A stretch of 64,000 nt of DNA from Pseudolysobacter sp964466115 (GTDB taxonomy: Bacteria; Pseudomonadota; Gammaproteobacteria; Xanthomonadales; Rhodanobacteraceae): the NCBI GenBank assembly GCA_964466115.1, contig CAYXMH010000001.1, positions 62,001 through 126,000 on the forward strand, given 5' to 3'. Under the pieces are notes generated by a model. The model searched no databases and had not been told where the DNA came from. It saw only the letters and a program-made list of their open reading frames with translations. Positions 52,902-62,147 of this stretch are shown here, piece after piece. A program made the translations under genes and the position numbers. Within the stretch, counting starts at the first letter, position 1. Each line of letters begins with the position of its first letter.

Positions 52902-53389
52902 CAAACCACCCAACGTCCGTCGCGCAAGCGCGGGTTTCCACTCGCCAAAGAATGATGCTTGATTCGTTCGATCAATTCCTCCAGACCATCCGGCAATGGA
53001 ACGGGTTCGCCGATGAATATCACTTTACGCTCGTGCCCGGTTCGAATGCGTGAAATTTGTCGCAACAACCCCGTATTCGGCGGGCGTAAATGTTCAACAA
53101 AATCGGTAAATAAATAAACGCCAAATTGCATGCTTTGCAAAATGTAACGCAATGCGTCCGTCATCCGTTTCGAACCCGGAACCCGCACGTCGCCCTCACG
53201 CAAAGAGACGATCCCGCTATCGCCTTGCCATAAGTAAATCGATTGTCCGCCACGCAATGCCAGTTGGCGGAATTGGAGCACAATGTCCGCCGTGGTCGCC
53301 GTTTCGATCGCAATCAAATGGTGCCGAGATTGCACGATCTGCTCAAACAGTTTCGGCGTGACGAAATGGTCAGGGTTATCGGTTTTCAC
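52901..53389 (-). CDS. stand-alone protein like the N-terminal domain of Ycf46-type AAA proteins
   Basis: 162-residue cytosolic protein. It resembles, from memory, the N-terminal non-ATPase region of Ycf46-like AAA proteins: LFEQIVQSRHHLIAIETATT near residues 14-33, QSIYLWQGDSGIVSL near 49-63, a helical ALRYILQSMQFGVYLFTDF near 79-97, and RKVIFIGEPVPLPDGLEELI near 121-140. There is no Walker A or AAA core, so it cannot be an ATPase by itself. It is translationally coupled to the GGDEF/EAL gene after it, which suggests a partner or sensor role (inference). No signal peptide or membrane span. Confidence 0.65.
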   Translation of the reverse strand: MKTDNPDHFVTPKLFEQIVQSRHHLIAIETATTADIVLQFRQLALRGGQSIYLWQGDSGIVSLREGDVRVPGSKRMTDALRYILQSMQFGVYLFTDFVEHLRPPNTGLLRQISRIRTGHERKVIFIGEPVPLPDGLEELIERIKHHSLASGNPRLRDGRWVV

Positions 53390-53501
53390 GCTTCATGTGT
53401 TTTCTTAACAATTGCGTCTAAACTTACCCGGATAAGCACCGATTGACCAGAGGCGTATCTTCCCTGGATTATACCCCCACCCCACTTTTAAGCCGACCGC
53501 C

Positions 53502-55553
53502 ATGTTTGAAGGCCTGCGTTTCTCCCACTGGCACATCGAATTGGATAGCGAGCGTCTGTTGGTGCTTACGCTAAACCGGGCAGGTGCCTCGGTTAACAGC
53601 TTAAATCGAGCCGTGCTTGATGAGCTGAATTCGATCTGCGAGCGTCTGATGCTGGAACCACCCAACGGCGTGGTCATCCGCTCTGGAAAAGCGGCCGGCT
53701 TTGTCGCTGGGGCTGATATTCATGAATTTGAGCACTATGAACGGCAGGGTTCGGTGTTAACTGCCATTGAGTATGGGCAGCAGGTACTGAATGGTGTAGC
53801 GCGTCTACCCTGTCCCACCGTGGCGGCAATCCGCGGCCATTGCCTGGGAGGTGGCACCGAACTGGCACTGGCATGCCGTTATCGCGTAGCGGCCACTGAA
53901 ACGTCTACCAAAATTGCCTTACCGGAAGTGAAACTCGGGATTCATCCCGGCTGGGGCGGCACCGCGCGCTTGCCACGCCTGATTGGAGCGCCGCAAGCGC
54001 TGGAGATCATGCTGAGCGGGCGCAATTTAAGTGCAGAAAATGCAAAAACCGTGGGCTTGGTTGATGCGATTTGCGCTCCCGATGCCTTGCTTCAAACCGC
54101 AAAGAACTGGGTGCGTCAGCCGCGCTCGCGGTCCTACCTGCAGCGCGGTCGCGCATTTATCACGAATACTTGGCCAGCACGGCAAATTCTGGCGCCGATC
54201 GTACGCAAACAAACGGCCGCCAAGGTGCGGTCGGATCAGTATCCGGCACCGTTTGCATTGATCGAGGTGTGGCGGCGCGGTGGATCCAAGCTGTCGCAAC
54301 GACTAAGGCTCGAGGCACGCTCGGTGGCGAAACTCGCACAAACTCCCACCTGCCGCAACTTGATACGCGTATTTTTCTTGCAAGAGCAGTTAAAAACGCT
54401 GGGTGCGGGAGTCGAGCACGGCATTCAACGCGTGCATGTGATCGGCGCTGGCGTTATGGGCGGCGATATCGCGGCTTGGTGCGCGCTGCAAGGGTTTGAC
54501 GTCACGCTGCAAGATCGTGAGCTCAAGTTCATCCAACCCGCCCTTGATCGGGCCCAAGCAATGTTTACGAAGCGGCTTAAAACGCCCGATCGCGTTGCGC
54601 CGGTGGCAGCAAGGTTAAAGCCCGATGTGGAAGGCGCAGGCGTTGCAAGCGCGGATTTGGTGATTGAGGCGATATTTGAAAATCTCGAAGCCAAGCAGGC
54701 GCTCTACCGCAAGCTCGGACCGCAGCTTAAGGCCACTGCCTTATTGGTCACCAACACCTCGAGCATTCCTCTGACTGAGCTTCGCACCGCGGTTGAAAAA
54801 CCCGACCAATTCCTTGGGCTGCATTATTTCAATCCGGTCGCACTGATGCCCTTGGTTGAGATCGTTCATCACGATCGGCTCGACGAGGCCAATGCCAAGC
54901 GCATCCTGGCGTTTGCCAAAAGCATCGATAAACTGCCGGTGCCGGTGAAAACGTCACCGGGTTTCCTGGTCAATCGCATCTTGATGCCTTACTTGCTCGA
55001 AGCCATGACGCTATACGCCCAAGGCGTGCCGGGTCCGGTATTGGACAAAGCCGCGAAACGCTTCGGCATGCCCATGGGCCCGATTGAATTGGCCGACACA
55101 GTGGGGCTTGATGTAGCCGCATCGGTCGGCAAGGTCTTGGCCGAGTTTCTTCATCTCGACATTCCGGAAGCATTGTCCAATTTATTGCAATCGGGAAAAC
55201 GCGGCAAAAAGGATGGTCAAGGTTTTTATACATGGAAAAATGGAAACCCGGTCAAACCGGCGGTCGATCCTAGTTATGCGCCGCCAAGCGATATCACCGA
55301 GCGCATGATATTGCCGATGCTGAACGAGGCGGTAGCATGCTTATCGGAAACAGTGGTCGAAAATGCCGACCTGTGCGACGCTGGGGTGATCTTCGGTACC
55401 GGCTTCGCCCCGTTTCGCGGCGGGCCGATTCAGCATATTCGCAGCGAAGGTGCGGATAAGATCAAAGCACAACTGCAAGCACTGGCCGAAAAATACGGTA
55501 AGCGTTTTGCGCCCAAGACGGGTTGGGATAACCCTGCATTGCGTAATAACTAA
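53502..55553 (+). CDS. FadJ-like enoyl-CoA hydratase / 3-hydroxyacyl-CoA dehydrogenase
   Basis: Fusion enzyme of beta-oxidation, 683 residues. The N-terminal crotonase domain (1-190) has GHCLGGGTELALACR with the catalytic glutamate near residue 120 and LPEVKLGIHPGWGGTARLP with the second near 142. The dehydrogenase part has the NAD-binding HVIGAGVMGGDIAAW near residue 310, GLHYFNPVALMPLVEIV near residue 443 and a C-terminal repeat with FRGGP. Both catalytic centres look intact. The thiolase partner (fadA/fadI) is not adjacent. It could be FadB- or FadJ-type; the length is nearer FadJ. It converges with pilZ. Confidence 0.88.
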   Translation: MFEGLRFSHWHIELDSERLLVLTLNRAGASVNSLNRAVLDELNSICERLMLEPPNGVVIRSGKAAGFVAGADIHEFEHYERQGSVLTAIEYGQQVLNGVARLPCPTVAAIRGHCLGGGTELALACRYRVAATETSTKIALPEVKLGIHPGWGGTARLPRLIGAPQALEIMLSGRNLSAENAKTVGLVDAICAPDALLQTAKNWVRQPRSRSYLQRGRAFITNTWPARQILAPIVRKQTAAKVRSDQYPAPFALIEVWRRGGSKLSQRLRLEARSVAKLAQTPTCRNLIRVFFLQEQLKTLGAGVEHGIQRVHVIGAGVMGGDIAAWCALQGFDVTLQDRELKFIQPALDRAQAMFTKRLKTPDRVAPVAARLKPDVEGAGVASADLVIEAIFENLEAKQALYRKLGPQLKATALLVTNTSSIPLTELRTAVEKPDQFLGLHYFNPVALMPLVEIVHHDRLDEANAKRILAFAKSIDKLPVPVKTSPGFLVNRILMPYLLEAMTLYAQGVPGPVLDKAAKRFGMPMGPIELADTVGLDVAASVGKVLAEFLHLDIPEALSNLLQSGKRGKKDGQGFYTWKNGNPVKPAVDPSYAPPSDITERMILPMLNEAVACLSETVVENADLCDAGVIFGTGFAPFRGGPIQHIRSEGADKIKAQLQALAEKYGKRFAPKTGWDNPALRNN

Positions 55554-55562
55554 ATTCTTAAA

Positions 55563-55922
55563 TCACATCGTATGCGTCGCACGATCGGCCGTGAGAATAC
55601 CGGCGAGCATCGATTCAATTTTGGTGCGCACCGTTTCGCCATCGGTGGATTCGTTGAATTGCACGCCAATACCGGCGGTGCGATTGCCTTGGGCACCCGG
55701 CGGTGTAATCCAAATCACTTTGCCGGCCACCGGAAGACGGTCTTTTTCCTCCATGAGAGTCAGCAGTATAAAAACCTCATCGCCTAAGTTGTAACGCTTG
55801 GCCGTTGGGACGAACAATCCGCCGCCTTTCACGAACGGCATATAGGCGTTGTATAAGGCGCCCTTGTCTTTGATCGCCAGCGACAAAATGCCTTGCCGCG
55901 GCACGCCAGTTCCACCAATCAT
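55563..55922 (-). CDS. pilZ: PilZ-domain type IV pilus protein
   Basis: 119-residue protein of the canonical PilZ type needed for type IV pilus assembly. The match is to the sequence core GILSLAIKDKGALYNAYMPF near residues 11-30, GGGLFVPTAKRYNLGDEVFI near residues 33-52 and GIGVQFNES near residues 84-92, and to the holB-pilZ gene order. The RxxxR and D/NxSxxG residues that bind cyclic-di-GMP in other PilZ domains are absent, as in Pseudomonas PilZ itself. It follows holB with a 4-base gap. tatD, the usual next gene, is missing; the convergent fadJ-like gene follows. Confidence 0.88.
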   Translation of the reverse strand: MIGGTGVPRQGILSLAIKDKGALYNAYMPFVKGGGLFVPTAKRYNLGDEVFILLTLMEEKDRLPVAGKVIWITPPGAQGNRTAGIGVQFNESTDGETVRTKIESMLAGILTADRATHTM

Positions 55923-55926
55923 GTAT

Positions 55927-56898
55927 TTATGCCCTCCCTGCGGGCGCCAGAGCGCACCATGAACTTAACAATTCCAATAGCGCAAGCTCGGGCCGTAACG
56001 GGCCGCGTAGGGACTCGCGCGTGCGGTTGGCTTGGTCGAACCATCCCGCTAGCTTGGTGGAGTCGATCGGTCTGGTCAAGTTAAGCGGTCCGGGGGTCGC
56101 GCTGACGTCCGCGCGGCTTTGTTCACGTACCAGCCCGCAGGCGAGCCAAAGTCGCGTTTCTGGCTCGGATTTGCTCCAACGCAGCGCCACATCAAGCGCG
56201 GCTTCCCGACCGGTATGCAACCCACCAAGGTCGTTGCTAAGTTCTTCACGCAACACCAGCGAGCCTTGTTGAATCAGGCGCAATGCAAGACCGGGGTTAC
56301 CATCACTGGCGATTCGAGCTTTCTCGGCCAATTTAGGCTCAATACCCTGCCCTAGCAGCCAATTTTGCACCACATCGGGCGCAGGCGCCGACCAGGCCAG
56401 GCGTTGACAACGGCTGCGAATCGTTGCGGGCAACCGAGCGGGTTGGTCGCTAACTAAAACGATGATGCTGGCCGGTGTTGGCTCTTCCAGTGTTTTCAGC
56501 AACGCATTGCTGGCGTTCACATTCATCGCATCGGCAGGATCAATCACGGCGCATTGATAACCACCGAACTGACTGGTCAACGCCAAACGCTGCGATAAAC
56601 CGCGAATCTGGTCAACCGTAATCTCCGTGCGCGGTTTGCCGTCATCGCGCAACTCCAGTGCTATGGTCACTCGGTCCGGATGGCTGCCGGCCGCGTTCAG
56701 CAAGCAGGCGCGACAATGCCCGCAGCCTTGAGAAAAATCATGCGATTCGCACAGCAAGGTGCGCACAAACGCATCCACAAATTCGCGCTTGCCCAAACCG
56801 GAGGGTGCTGCCACCAGCAAAGCATGCGGCAACGTTTGATTTTGCAAACGCTGCATTAAGTTATTCCATGCTTGTTGTTGCCAAGGTTGCAAATTCAT
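55927..56898 (-). CDS. holB: DNA polymerase III subunit delta'
   Basis: Clamp-loader stator subunit, 323 residues. It has the AAA-like fold with PHALLVAAPSGLGKREFVDAF near residues 24-44 (a non-canonical P-loop, as in HolB), a four-cysteine zinc module (CESHDFSQGCGHCRACLL) near residues 49-66, ALLKTLEEPTPASIIVLVSD near residue 132 and RLPATIRSRCQRLAW near residue 154. It starts 3 bases after tmk ends, and pilZ follows by 4 bases, the usual gammaproteobacterial order. Confidence 0.94.
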   Translation of the reverse strand: MNLQPWQQQAWNNLMQRLQNQTLPHALLVAAPSGLGKREFVDAFVRTLLCESHDFSQGCGHCRACLLNAAGSHPDRVTIALELRDDGKPRTEITVDQIRGLSQRLALTSQFGGYQCAVIDPADAMNVNASNALLKTLEEPTPASIIVLVSDQPARLPATIRSRCQRLAWSAPAPDVVQNWLLGQGIEPKLAEKARIASDGNPGLALRLIQQGSLVLREELSNDLGGLHTGREAALDVALRWSKSEPETRLWLACGLVREQSRADVSATPGPLNLTRPIDSTKLAGWFDQANRTRESLRGPLRPELALLELLSSWCALAPAGRA

Positions 56899-56901
56899 AC
56901 C

Positions 56902-57534
56902 TTACGTTCCGGTTGTTCCGATATACCCCTCGACCGCACATTGAACATCCCGTAACACATCCGGCAAAGGAAGGCTTGCATCGATTACTCGATAACGCTC
57001 ACGATGCGCTTGAGCCCGAGCGAGGTAAGTCGCGCGCACTTTTTCAAAAAACACCGCACTTTCCATTTCAATTCGGTCATTCTCCGCACGAGTTGCGGCA
57101 CGCTGTAGACCTTGCGCCACCGGTAAATCGAGCAGCAAGGTTAAATCCGGAATTAATCCCGCAGCGGCCCAACCCTCAAGTTGCTCAATGCGCTCCTGCG
57201 GTTGCCCGCGCCCGCCGCCTTGATAGGCGTAGCTCGCATCGGTAAAGCGATCCGACAACACCCATGCGCCCCGTGCCAAGGCAGGCATTATCACCTCGCG
57301 CACCAATTGCGCACGCGCTGCGAACATCATCAAGAGTTCGGACTCCGCACACAATCCGCGATAACGCGGATCCAGCAACAATCCGCGCAGCGCTTCACCC
57401 AAGTCGGTTCCACCCGGTTCGCGCGTCACGACCACATCCACCCCATGCGCTACTAACGCATCGCGCACGGCCGTTAGCACGGTGCTTTTGCCTGCGCCCT
57501 CACCACCTTCCAGTGTGATAAATTTTCCGGTCAT
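56902..57534 (-). CDS. tmk: thymidylate kinase
   Basis: Phosphorylates dTMP to dTDP. The 210-residue product has the P-loop GGEGAGKSTVLTAV near residues 9-22, TREPGGTDLGEALRGLLL near residue 36 and the lid region DRFTDASYAYQGGGRG near residue 95. It lies between mltG (10-base gap) and holB (3-base gap), all leftward. Confidence 0.96.
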   Translation of the reverse strand: MTGKFITLEGGEGAGKSTVLTAVRDALVAHGVDVVVTREPGGTDLGEALRGLLLDPRYRGLCAESELLMMFAARAQLVREVIMPALARGAWVLSDRFTDASYAYQGGGRGQPQERIEQLEGWAAAGLIPDLTLLLDLPVAQGLQRAATRAENDRIEMESAVFFEKVRATYLARAQAHRERYRVIDASLPLPDVLRDVQCAVEGYIGTTGT

Positions 57535-57544
57535 GATTTTGTAC

Positions 57545-58597
57545 TCATAACGTCTTGTGCAATTGGTATTTTGCTACCGCACGATTATGCGCTTCCAATG
57601 AATCCGAAAATTCGTGCGTGCCGTCGCCACGCGCGACAAAATACAACGCATTGCCGGGCTGCGGGTGCAGCACCGCTTCCAATGCCGCCTTACCGGGCAA
57701 CGCGATCGGTGTTGGCGGCAACCCAAGCCGAGTATAGGTGTTGAACGGGGTGTCGGCATCAAGATCGCGACGGGTAAGGTTGCCATTGAAACTGCCGCCC
57801 AAGCCGTAGATCACGGTTGGATCGGTTTGCAAACGCATGCCTTGCTTTAAGCGGCGCAAAAACACGCCGGCAATCTGCGGGCGCTCTTCGGCGCGCGCGG
57901 TTTCGCGTTCAACGATCGACGCCAAGATCAATGCCTGATACGGCGTATTCAAGAAAAGATCCGGTTCGCGATTGGGCCAGAGTTGTTCCAGCGTCAACCG
58001 CAACGCCTGATAGGAGCGCCGTAATACGTCCAAATCATTTTGGCCTTTAACGAAAGCGTAGGTCTCCGGCAAAAACCGGCCTTCGGCCAACTCCTCTTTC
58101 GCCCCCAGTTTTTGCATGATCTCATCATCGCTTAAGCCCGGCAGGGTTTGCACCAACAAAGGCTCGTGCGCCAAGGCCAAGCGCAACTGATGAAATGTCC
58201 ACCCTTCCACAATGGTGAACTTATGCTGGATAACCTCGCCCGCCAGCATGCGCTTGAGCAACTCGCGCGGCGTTAACTCGGGCGTTAATGCGTACTCGCC
58301 GGCATGCAAATGCGTGCTCGCACCCACCTGCCACAACAACACGCGCCAATAAAGCGAGGGCAACAGCCTGGGTTGCTGCGCCCCTATAATGCGGACAATC
58401 GCCGACACCGAACTGCCCGGCGGAATCTCAAGCGTCGTTTGTTCGGAGGATCGCTGCAGCGGCGAGTCGGCAAATTTGCGGAAGCCAACATACAAATAGC
58501 TGGCAATCGCTATCAGGGTAGCGAAGGTTAGCCACAGGCCAATGCGCCCGTAACCGCGTTGGCTTGCTCGCATTGGTCGGTTGGTTATCTGCCGCAT
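57545..58597 (-). CDS. mltG: endolytic murein transglycosylase MltG
   Basis: Inner-membrane glycan-strand terminase (YceG family). The 350-residue protein has a short basic N-terminus, one membrane span near residues 20-41 (RIGLWLTFATLIAIASYLYV) and a periplasmic domain with a LysM-like module followed by the catalytic part. The catalytic glutamate is in ILASIVERETARAEERPQIA near residue 230, and LQTDPTVIYGLGG and the final YFVARGDGTHEFSDSLEAHN motif are present. It lies between pabC and tmk, as in most gammaproteobacteria. Confidence 0.94.
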   Translation of the reverse strand: MRQITNRPMRASQRGYGRIGLWLTFATLIAIASYLYVGFRKFADSPLQRSSEQTTLEIPPGSSVSAIVRIIGAQQPRLLPSLYWRVLLWQVGASTHLHAGEYALTPELTPRELLKRMLAGEVIQHKFTIVEGWTFHQLRLALAHEPLLVQTLPGLSDDEIMQKLGAKEELAEGRFLPETYAFVKGQNDLDVLRRSYQALRLTLEQLWPNREPDLFLNTPYQALILASIVERETARAEERPQIAGVFLRRLKQGMRLQTDPTVIYGLGGSFNGNLTRRDLDADTPFNTYTRLGLPPTPIALPGKAALEAVLHPQPGNALYFVARGDGTHEFSDSLEAHNRAVAKYQLHKTL

Positions 58598-58606
58598 CGT
58601 TTCGTC

Positions 58607-59428
58607 CTAATGTGCCAACCAGCCTTGGTCGCGCCACACGCCTTGCAATTGTTGGGCAACGGGGCCTGGTAAAAAATGCTGTGAGTCGAGTTTCGCCACC
58701 GGCACGATCCCGCGCACGCTGCTGGTAAGAAAAAGCTCATCGGCTTGCATAACCTCTTCGGGACGCACCGATCGAATCGTGCATTCCGGCAACAACTCAA
58801 GCACCGCGGCGCGCGCCACACCGGCAACGCCGCAGCTGTCCAATTGCGGTGTGACTAGCCTGCCATCAACGGTAAGAAACAGGTTCGCTGCGGTGGCGGA
58901 AATCACGTTACCTTGATGATCGCACAGTAACCCTTCACGGACTCTGGGGTCGTTCCATTCGGCGCGTGCCAACACTTGCTCAAGGCGATTGAGGTGTTTA
59001 ATGCCAGCCAGATCTTTATTCATTCCAAGACGCAAGCTGCACCAACGCAGCTCGATGCCCAATCGATAGTCATCCGGAACAACGGCGGGGAGAAAAAATC
59101 CAGCAACAATTCGGGTAGGCGTTGCTTCATCGCTTATCGCGTAGCCCCTCGCGGCACGACCGCGGGTAATCGTAATCCGCGCAACCGCATTCGTTAGCCC
59201 TAAGCAAACGGTATGCATTTCCGTTTCCAATTGCACCATGTCGGGTAACGGCAAGCGCAAGCGCTGACATCCCTGCACTAATCGCGACCAATGCCGTGGC
59301 CAATGCGGCGCCTGGCCATCGCGCAGCAAGATCGTTTCGAATACGCCGTCGCCATACGTCAAACCGCGGTCCAGTGCGCTTACGCACTGGTCCGCTGCGC
59401 CGTTGACGAGAATACGCGCATCGCTCAT
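58607..59428 (-). CDS. pabC: aminodeoxychorismate lyase
   Basis: PLP enzyme that releases pyruvate from 4-amino-4-deoxychorismate to give p-aminobenzoate for folate. The 273-residue fold-type IV protein starts MSDARILVNGAADQCVSALD and has RGLTYGDGVFETILLRDG near residues 21-38. The PLP lysine lies in LAGIKHLNRLEQVLARAEWN near residue 141, and TSSVRGIVPV near residue 233 is conserved. Its start overlaps the pabB stop by four bases, supporting a shared role in pABA synthesis. mltG follows 9 bases later. Confidence 0.94.
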   Translation of the reverse strand: MSDARILVNGAADQCVSALDRGLTYGDGVFETILLRDGQAPHWPRHWSRLVQGCQRLRLPLPDMVQLETEMHTVCLGLTNAVARITITRGRAARGYAISDEATPTRIVAGFFLPAVVPDDYRLGIELRWCSLRLGMNKDLAGIKHLNRLEQVLARAEWNDPRVREGLLCDHQGNVISATAANLFLTVDGRLVTPQLDSCGVAGVARAAVLELLPECTIRSVRPEEVMQADELFLTSSVRGIVPVAKLDSQHFLPGPVAQQLQGVWRDQGWLAH

Positions 59429-60780
59429 CCAGCAATTCCCAGCGCACGCAACAAACCACGCGCTTTGGCCCGCGTTTCCTCAAGTTCGCGCTGCGGTTGT
59501 GAGTCGGCCACAATGCCGGCGCCGGCGCGCAGACGGATGCCGCCATTTTCCCATTGCAAGGTGCGAATCAGGATATTGAGATCAAGGCTGCCGTCGCGAT
59601 CAAGATAGCCGAGCGCGCCGGTATAGGGCCCGCGACCAACACCTTCCAATTCGGCAATGATCTCCATGCAACGCACTTTCGGGCATCCCGTGATCGTCCC
59701 TCCCGGGAAAACGGCGGCAATGATTTGACCGGGCGTGGTGTGCGCGTGCAACCGCCCGCGCACATTGGAAACGATGTGATGCACATGGGCATAGCTTTCC
59801 ACCGTCATTAACTCATCCACCGCAACCGTTCCTGACACGCACACCCGACCAAGGTCATTGCGCGCCAAATCGATGAGCATCACGTGTTCGGCACGCTCTT
59901 TGGGGTTGCTTCCCAGCGCCAGGATATTGGATTGATCGTCCTCGCCGTGAACGCGTGGCCGGGTCCCGGCAATCGGGCGCGTTTCTACAATTCCTTCGCG
60001 CACTTTGATCAATCGTTCGGGAGAGGAGCTTGCGATGGCCCAATCCTCCCACTGCAGCAGACCTGAAAAAGGGGCGGGGTTCGCTTCACGTAGACTCGCG
60101 TAAAGCGCACCCGCCGATACCATTTGATCCACACCCACGCGCCATTCGCGCGATAGATTCACTTGGAACACATCGCCTGCCTGCAAATACTCGTGGATGC
60201 GGTCTATGCCATCAAGGTAGGTTTGCGCCGCATCTTCCTCAAAGCCGCAAACGCTAAGAGAACGATTGGTCAACACGTTTGCCGACGCAAGATCGTCACT
60301 CATGGCGAGGAGGCATTCCTCGTAGCCGCATTCAGCCATCACAACCGTGCAGTGACGTTCGTGATCGATAATGACCGCAGCAGGACAGCGCAAGGCCATT
60401 GCAACCGGCATGGGTGACTGCGGCCGTCCGGGTAACTTCAACGTAGGCTCGATTTCCGCGGCCAATTCGTAACCCAAATACAGCACCCAGCCGCCGTGGA
60501 ATGGCAATTGATCCATGGTGCATGCTTGATGCTCGGCATGCCATGCCTCATCCAATGCGCTTAAAAATTTAAGCTCGCGTGACGTGGAGCAATCGTTGTG
60601 AAGGCGATGGTGCTGATCCAACAAAATTTTCGATTGTGGAAATGCAAACAAAATATCAAAGCGCGCATTGGAACCGCCACGGGCAATGCTTTGCAGCAAA
60701 CACGGATAGCGTCGAGGGTTAGCCGCGGCCAACGCTAACAAATCGCGGCAGCCCGGAAATTCGCGTGTAACGATGCTCAC
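59425..60780 (-). CDS. pabB: aminodeoxychorismate synthase component I
   Basis: Chorismate-utilising enzyme of 451 residues, the PabB length (TrpE is about 500). Visible motifs are DVFQVNLSREWRVGV near residue 200, the active-site ETRPIAGTRPRVHGEDD near residue 263, ERAEHVMLIDLARNDLGRVC near residue 293 and FPGGTITGCPKVRCMEIIAE near residue 352. The PIAGT motif carries alanine where E. coli PabB has a lysine (PIKGT), a form also found in TrpE and some PabB enzymes. Coupling to pabC by a four-base overlap makes PabB the better call. pabA is not in the window. Confidence 0.88.
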   Translation of the reverse strand: MSIVTREFPGCRDLLALAAANPRRYPCLLQSIARGGSNARFDILFAFPQSKILLDQHHRLHNDCSTSRELKFLSALDEAWHAEHQACTMDQLPFHGGWVLYLGYELAAEIEPTLKLPGRPQSPMPVAMALRCPAAVIIDHERHCTVVMAECGYEECLLAMSDDLASANVLTNRSLSVCGFEEDAAQTYLDGIDRIHEYLQAGDVFQVNLSREWRVGVDQMVSAGALYASLREANPAPFSGLLQWEDWAIASSSPERLIKVREGIVETRPIAGTRPRVHGEDDQSNILALGSNPKERAEHVMLIDLARNDLGRVCVSGTVAVDELMTVESYAHVHHIVSNVRGRLHAHTTPGQIIAAVFPGGTITGCPKVRCMEIIAELEGVGRGPYTGALGYLDRDGSLDLNILIRTLQWENGGIRLRAGAGIVADSQPQRELEETRAKARGLLRALGIAG

Positions 60781-60800
60781 GCCGGTCGCTTAACCTTCCA

Positions 60801-62039
60801 TCACATACGGCGAAAAACCAACGTACCGTTCGTACCGCCAAAACCGAATGAATTGGACAGCGCAACGTCGATTTTTGCCTGGCGCGCATGGTTGGGAACG
60901 TAGTCCAAATCGCAGCCTTCACCGGGGTTGTCCAAATTAATGGTCGGAGGCAGTACCCCATCGCGCATCGCCATGACGGTAAAAATGGCTTCCACGCCAC
61001 CGGCCGCGCCGAGCAAATGGCCGGTCATCGACTTGGTGGAGCTTACCGCTATGTTCTTTGCGTGCTCACCAAAGCACGCCTTTACCGCCTGGGTCTCGGC
61101 CAAATCGCCGGCAGGGGTCGAGGTGCCATGGGCGTTGATGTGCTGGACCGCATCGAAATTCGTCTGCGCATCTTTCAAAGCGTTGCGCATGCAGCGCGCC
61201 GCACCATCGCCGTTTTCAGACGGTGCGGTCATGTGATACGCATCGCCGCTCATGCCAAAACCGGACAACTCGCAATAAATACGAGCACCACGCGCTTTGG
61301 CGCTTTCGTATTCCTCCAGCACCAATACACCAGCGCCATCGGAGAGCACGAAGCCATCCCGATCCTTGTCCCAAGGCCGGCTGGCCTTGGTCGGCTCATC
61401 GTTGCGCGCCGATAGGGCACGCGCCGAAATAAAGCCGCCGATGGCAGTACCAGTGGTCGAATACTCCGCACCACCGGCCACCATGACGTCGGCATCGCCG
61501 TACTGGATCATGCGCATGGCCAAACCGATGTTGTGCGTAGCGGTTGTGCACGCGGTAACCGCGGCAATGTTGGGACCTTTGATGCCGGTCATGATCGATA
61601 AATTACCGGCAATCATATTGATGATGGTTGAGGGCACGAAGAACGGCGAGATCTTGCGCGGCCCACCTTCGAAATAATTGGCGCAAGTGCGCTCGATGGT
61701 GGCAATACCACCAATGCCGGCGCCGATGGCGATACCAATGCGTTCGGCATTCTCCTCAACCACGCTAATGCCGGAATCGCGCAACGCCTGCATCGCCGCA
61801 GCAATGCCGTAATGGATAAAACTGTCCATTTTCTTGACGTCCTTCGCCGGCATGTACGCCGCGGGATCGAAACCGCGGATCTCTCCCGCGATCTTGGTAG
61901 CAAAGGCACTCGTATCAAAATGGGTAATGGGTCCGATGCCGCTGCGGCCCGCTACGATATTGCCCCAGGCGCTCGCTACATCGTTGCCGACTGGCGAAAT
62001 AATGCCCATACCCGTAATTACGACACGTCGCTTGGTCAT
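60801..62039 (-). CDS. fabF: beta-ketoacyl-ACP synthase II
   Basis: Elongating condensing enzyme of fatty-acid synthesis, 412 residues from ATG at 62039. It starts MTKRRVVITGMGIISPVGND. The Cys-His-His triad is visible: C164 in VTACTTATHNIGLAM, the first histidine in NAHGTSTPAGD near residue 305 and the second in MTGHLLGAAGG near residue 342. The frame extends to 62093 but that part is outside the family. It follows acpP, with a terminator-like hairpin between them, and ends 20 bases before pabB. Confidence 0.96.
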   Translation of the reverse strand: MTKRRVVITGMGIISPVGNDVASAWGNIVAGRSGIGPITHFDTSAFATKIAGEIRGFDPAAYMPAKDVKKMDSFIHYGIAAAMQALRDSGISVVEENAERIGIAIGAGIGGIATIERTCANYFEGGPRKISPFFVPSTIINMIAGNLSIMTGIKGPNIAAVTACTTATHNIGLAMRMIQYGDADVMVAGGAEYSTTGTAIGGFISARALSARNDEPTKASRPWDKDRDGFVLSDGAGVLVLEEYESAKARGARIYCELSGFGMSGDAYHMTAPSENGDGAARCMRNALKDAQTNFDAVQHINAHGTSTPAGDLAETQAVKACFGEHAKNIAVSSTKSMTGHLLGAAGGVEAIFTVMAMRDGVLPPTINLDNPGEGCDLDYVPNHARQAKIDVALSNSFGFGGTNGTLVFRRM

Positions 62040-62091
62040 ACGTTTTAAATTTTCCGTTCGAACTGTGCGTTGATGCAACGCGACTAAAGCC

Positions 62092-62120
62092 AAAAACGCA
62101 AACTGCGCCCAAAGGCGCAG
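62092..62120 (-). terminator. terminator-like hairpin between acpP and fabF
   Basis: Read leftward, CTGCGCC, TTT, GGGCGCAG (62103-62120) is followed by TTTGCGTTTTT. It lies 27 bases after the acpP stop. It may partly stop transcription so that acpP, needed in large amounts, is made in excess over fabF (inference). Confidence 0.6.
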
Positions 62121-62147
62121 CCGCGTTCATTGTATTGACAGTGCGCT

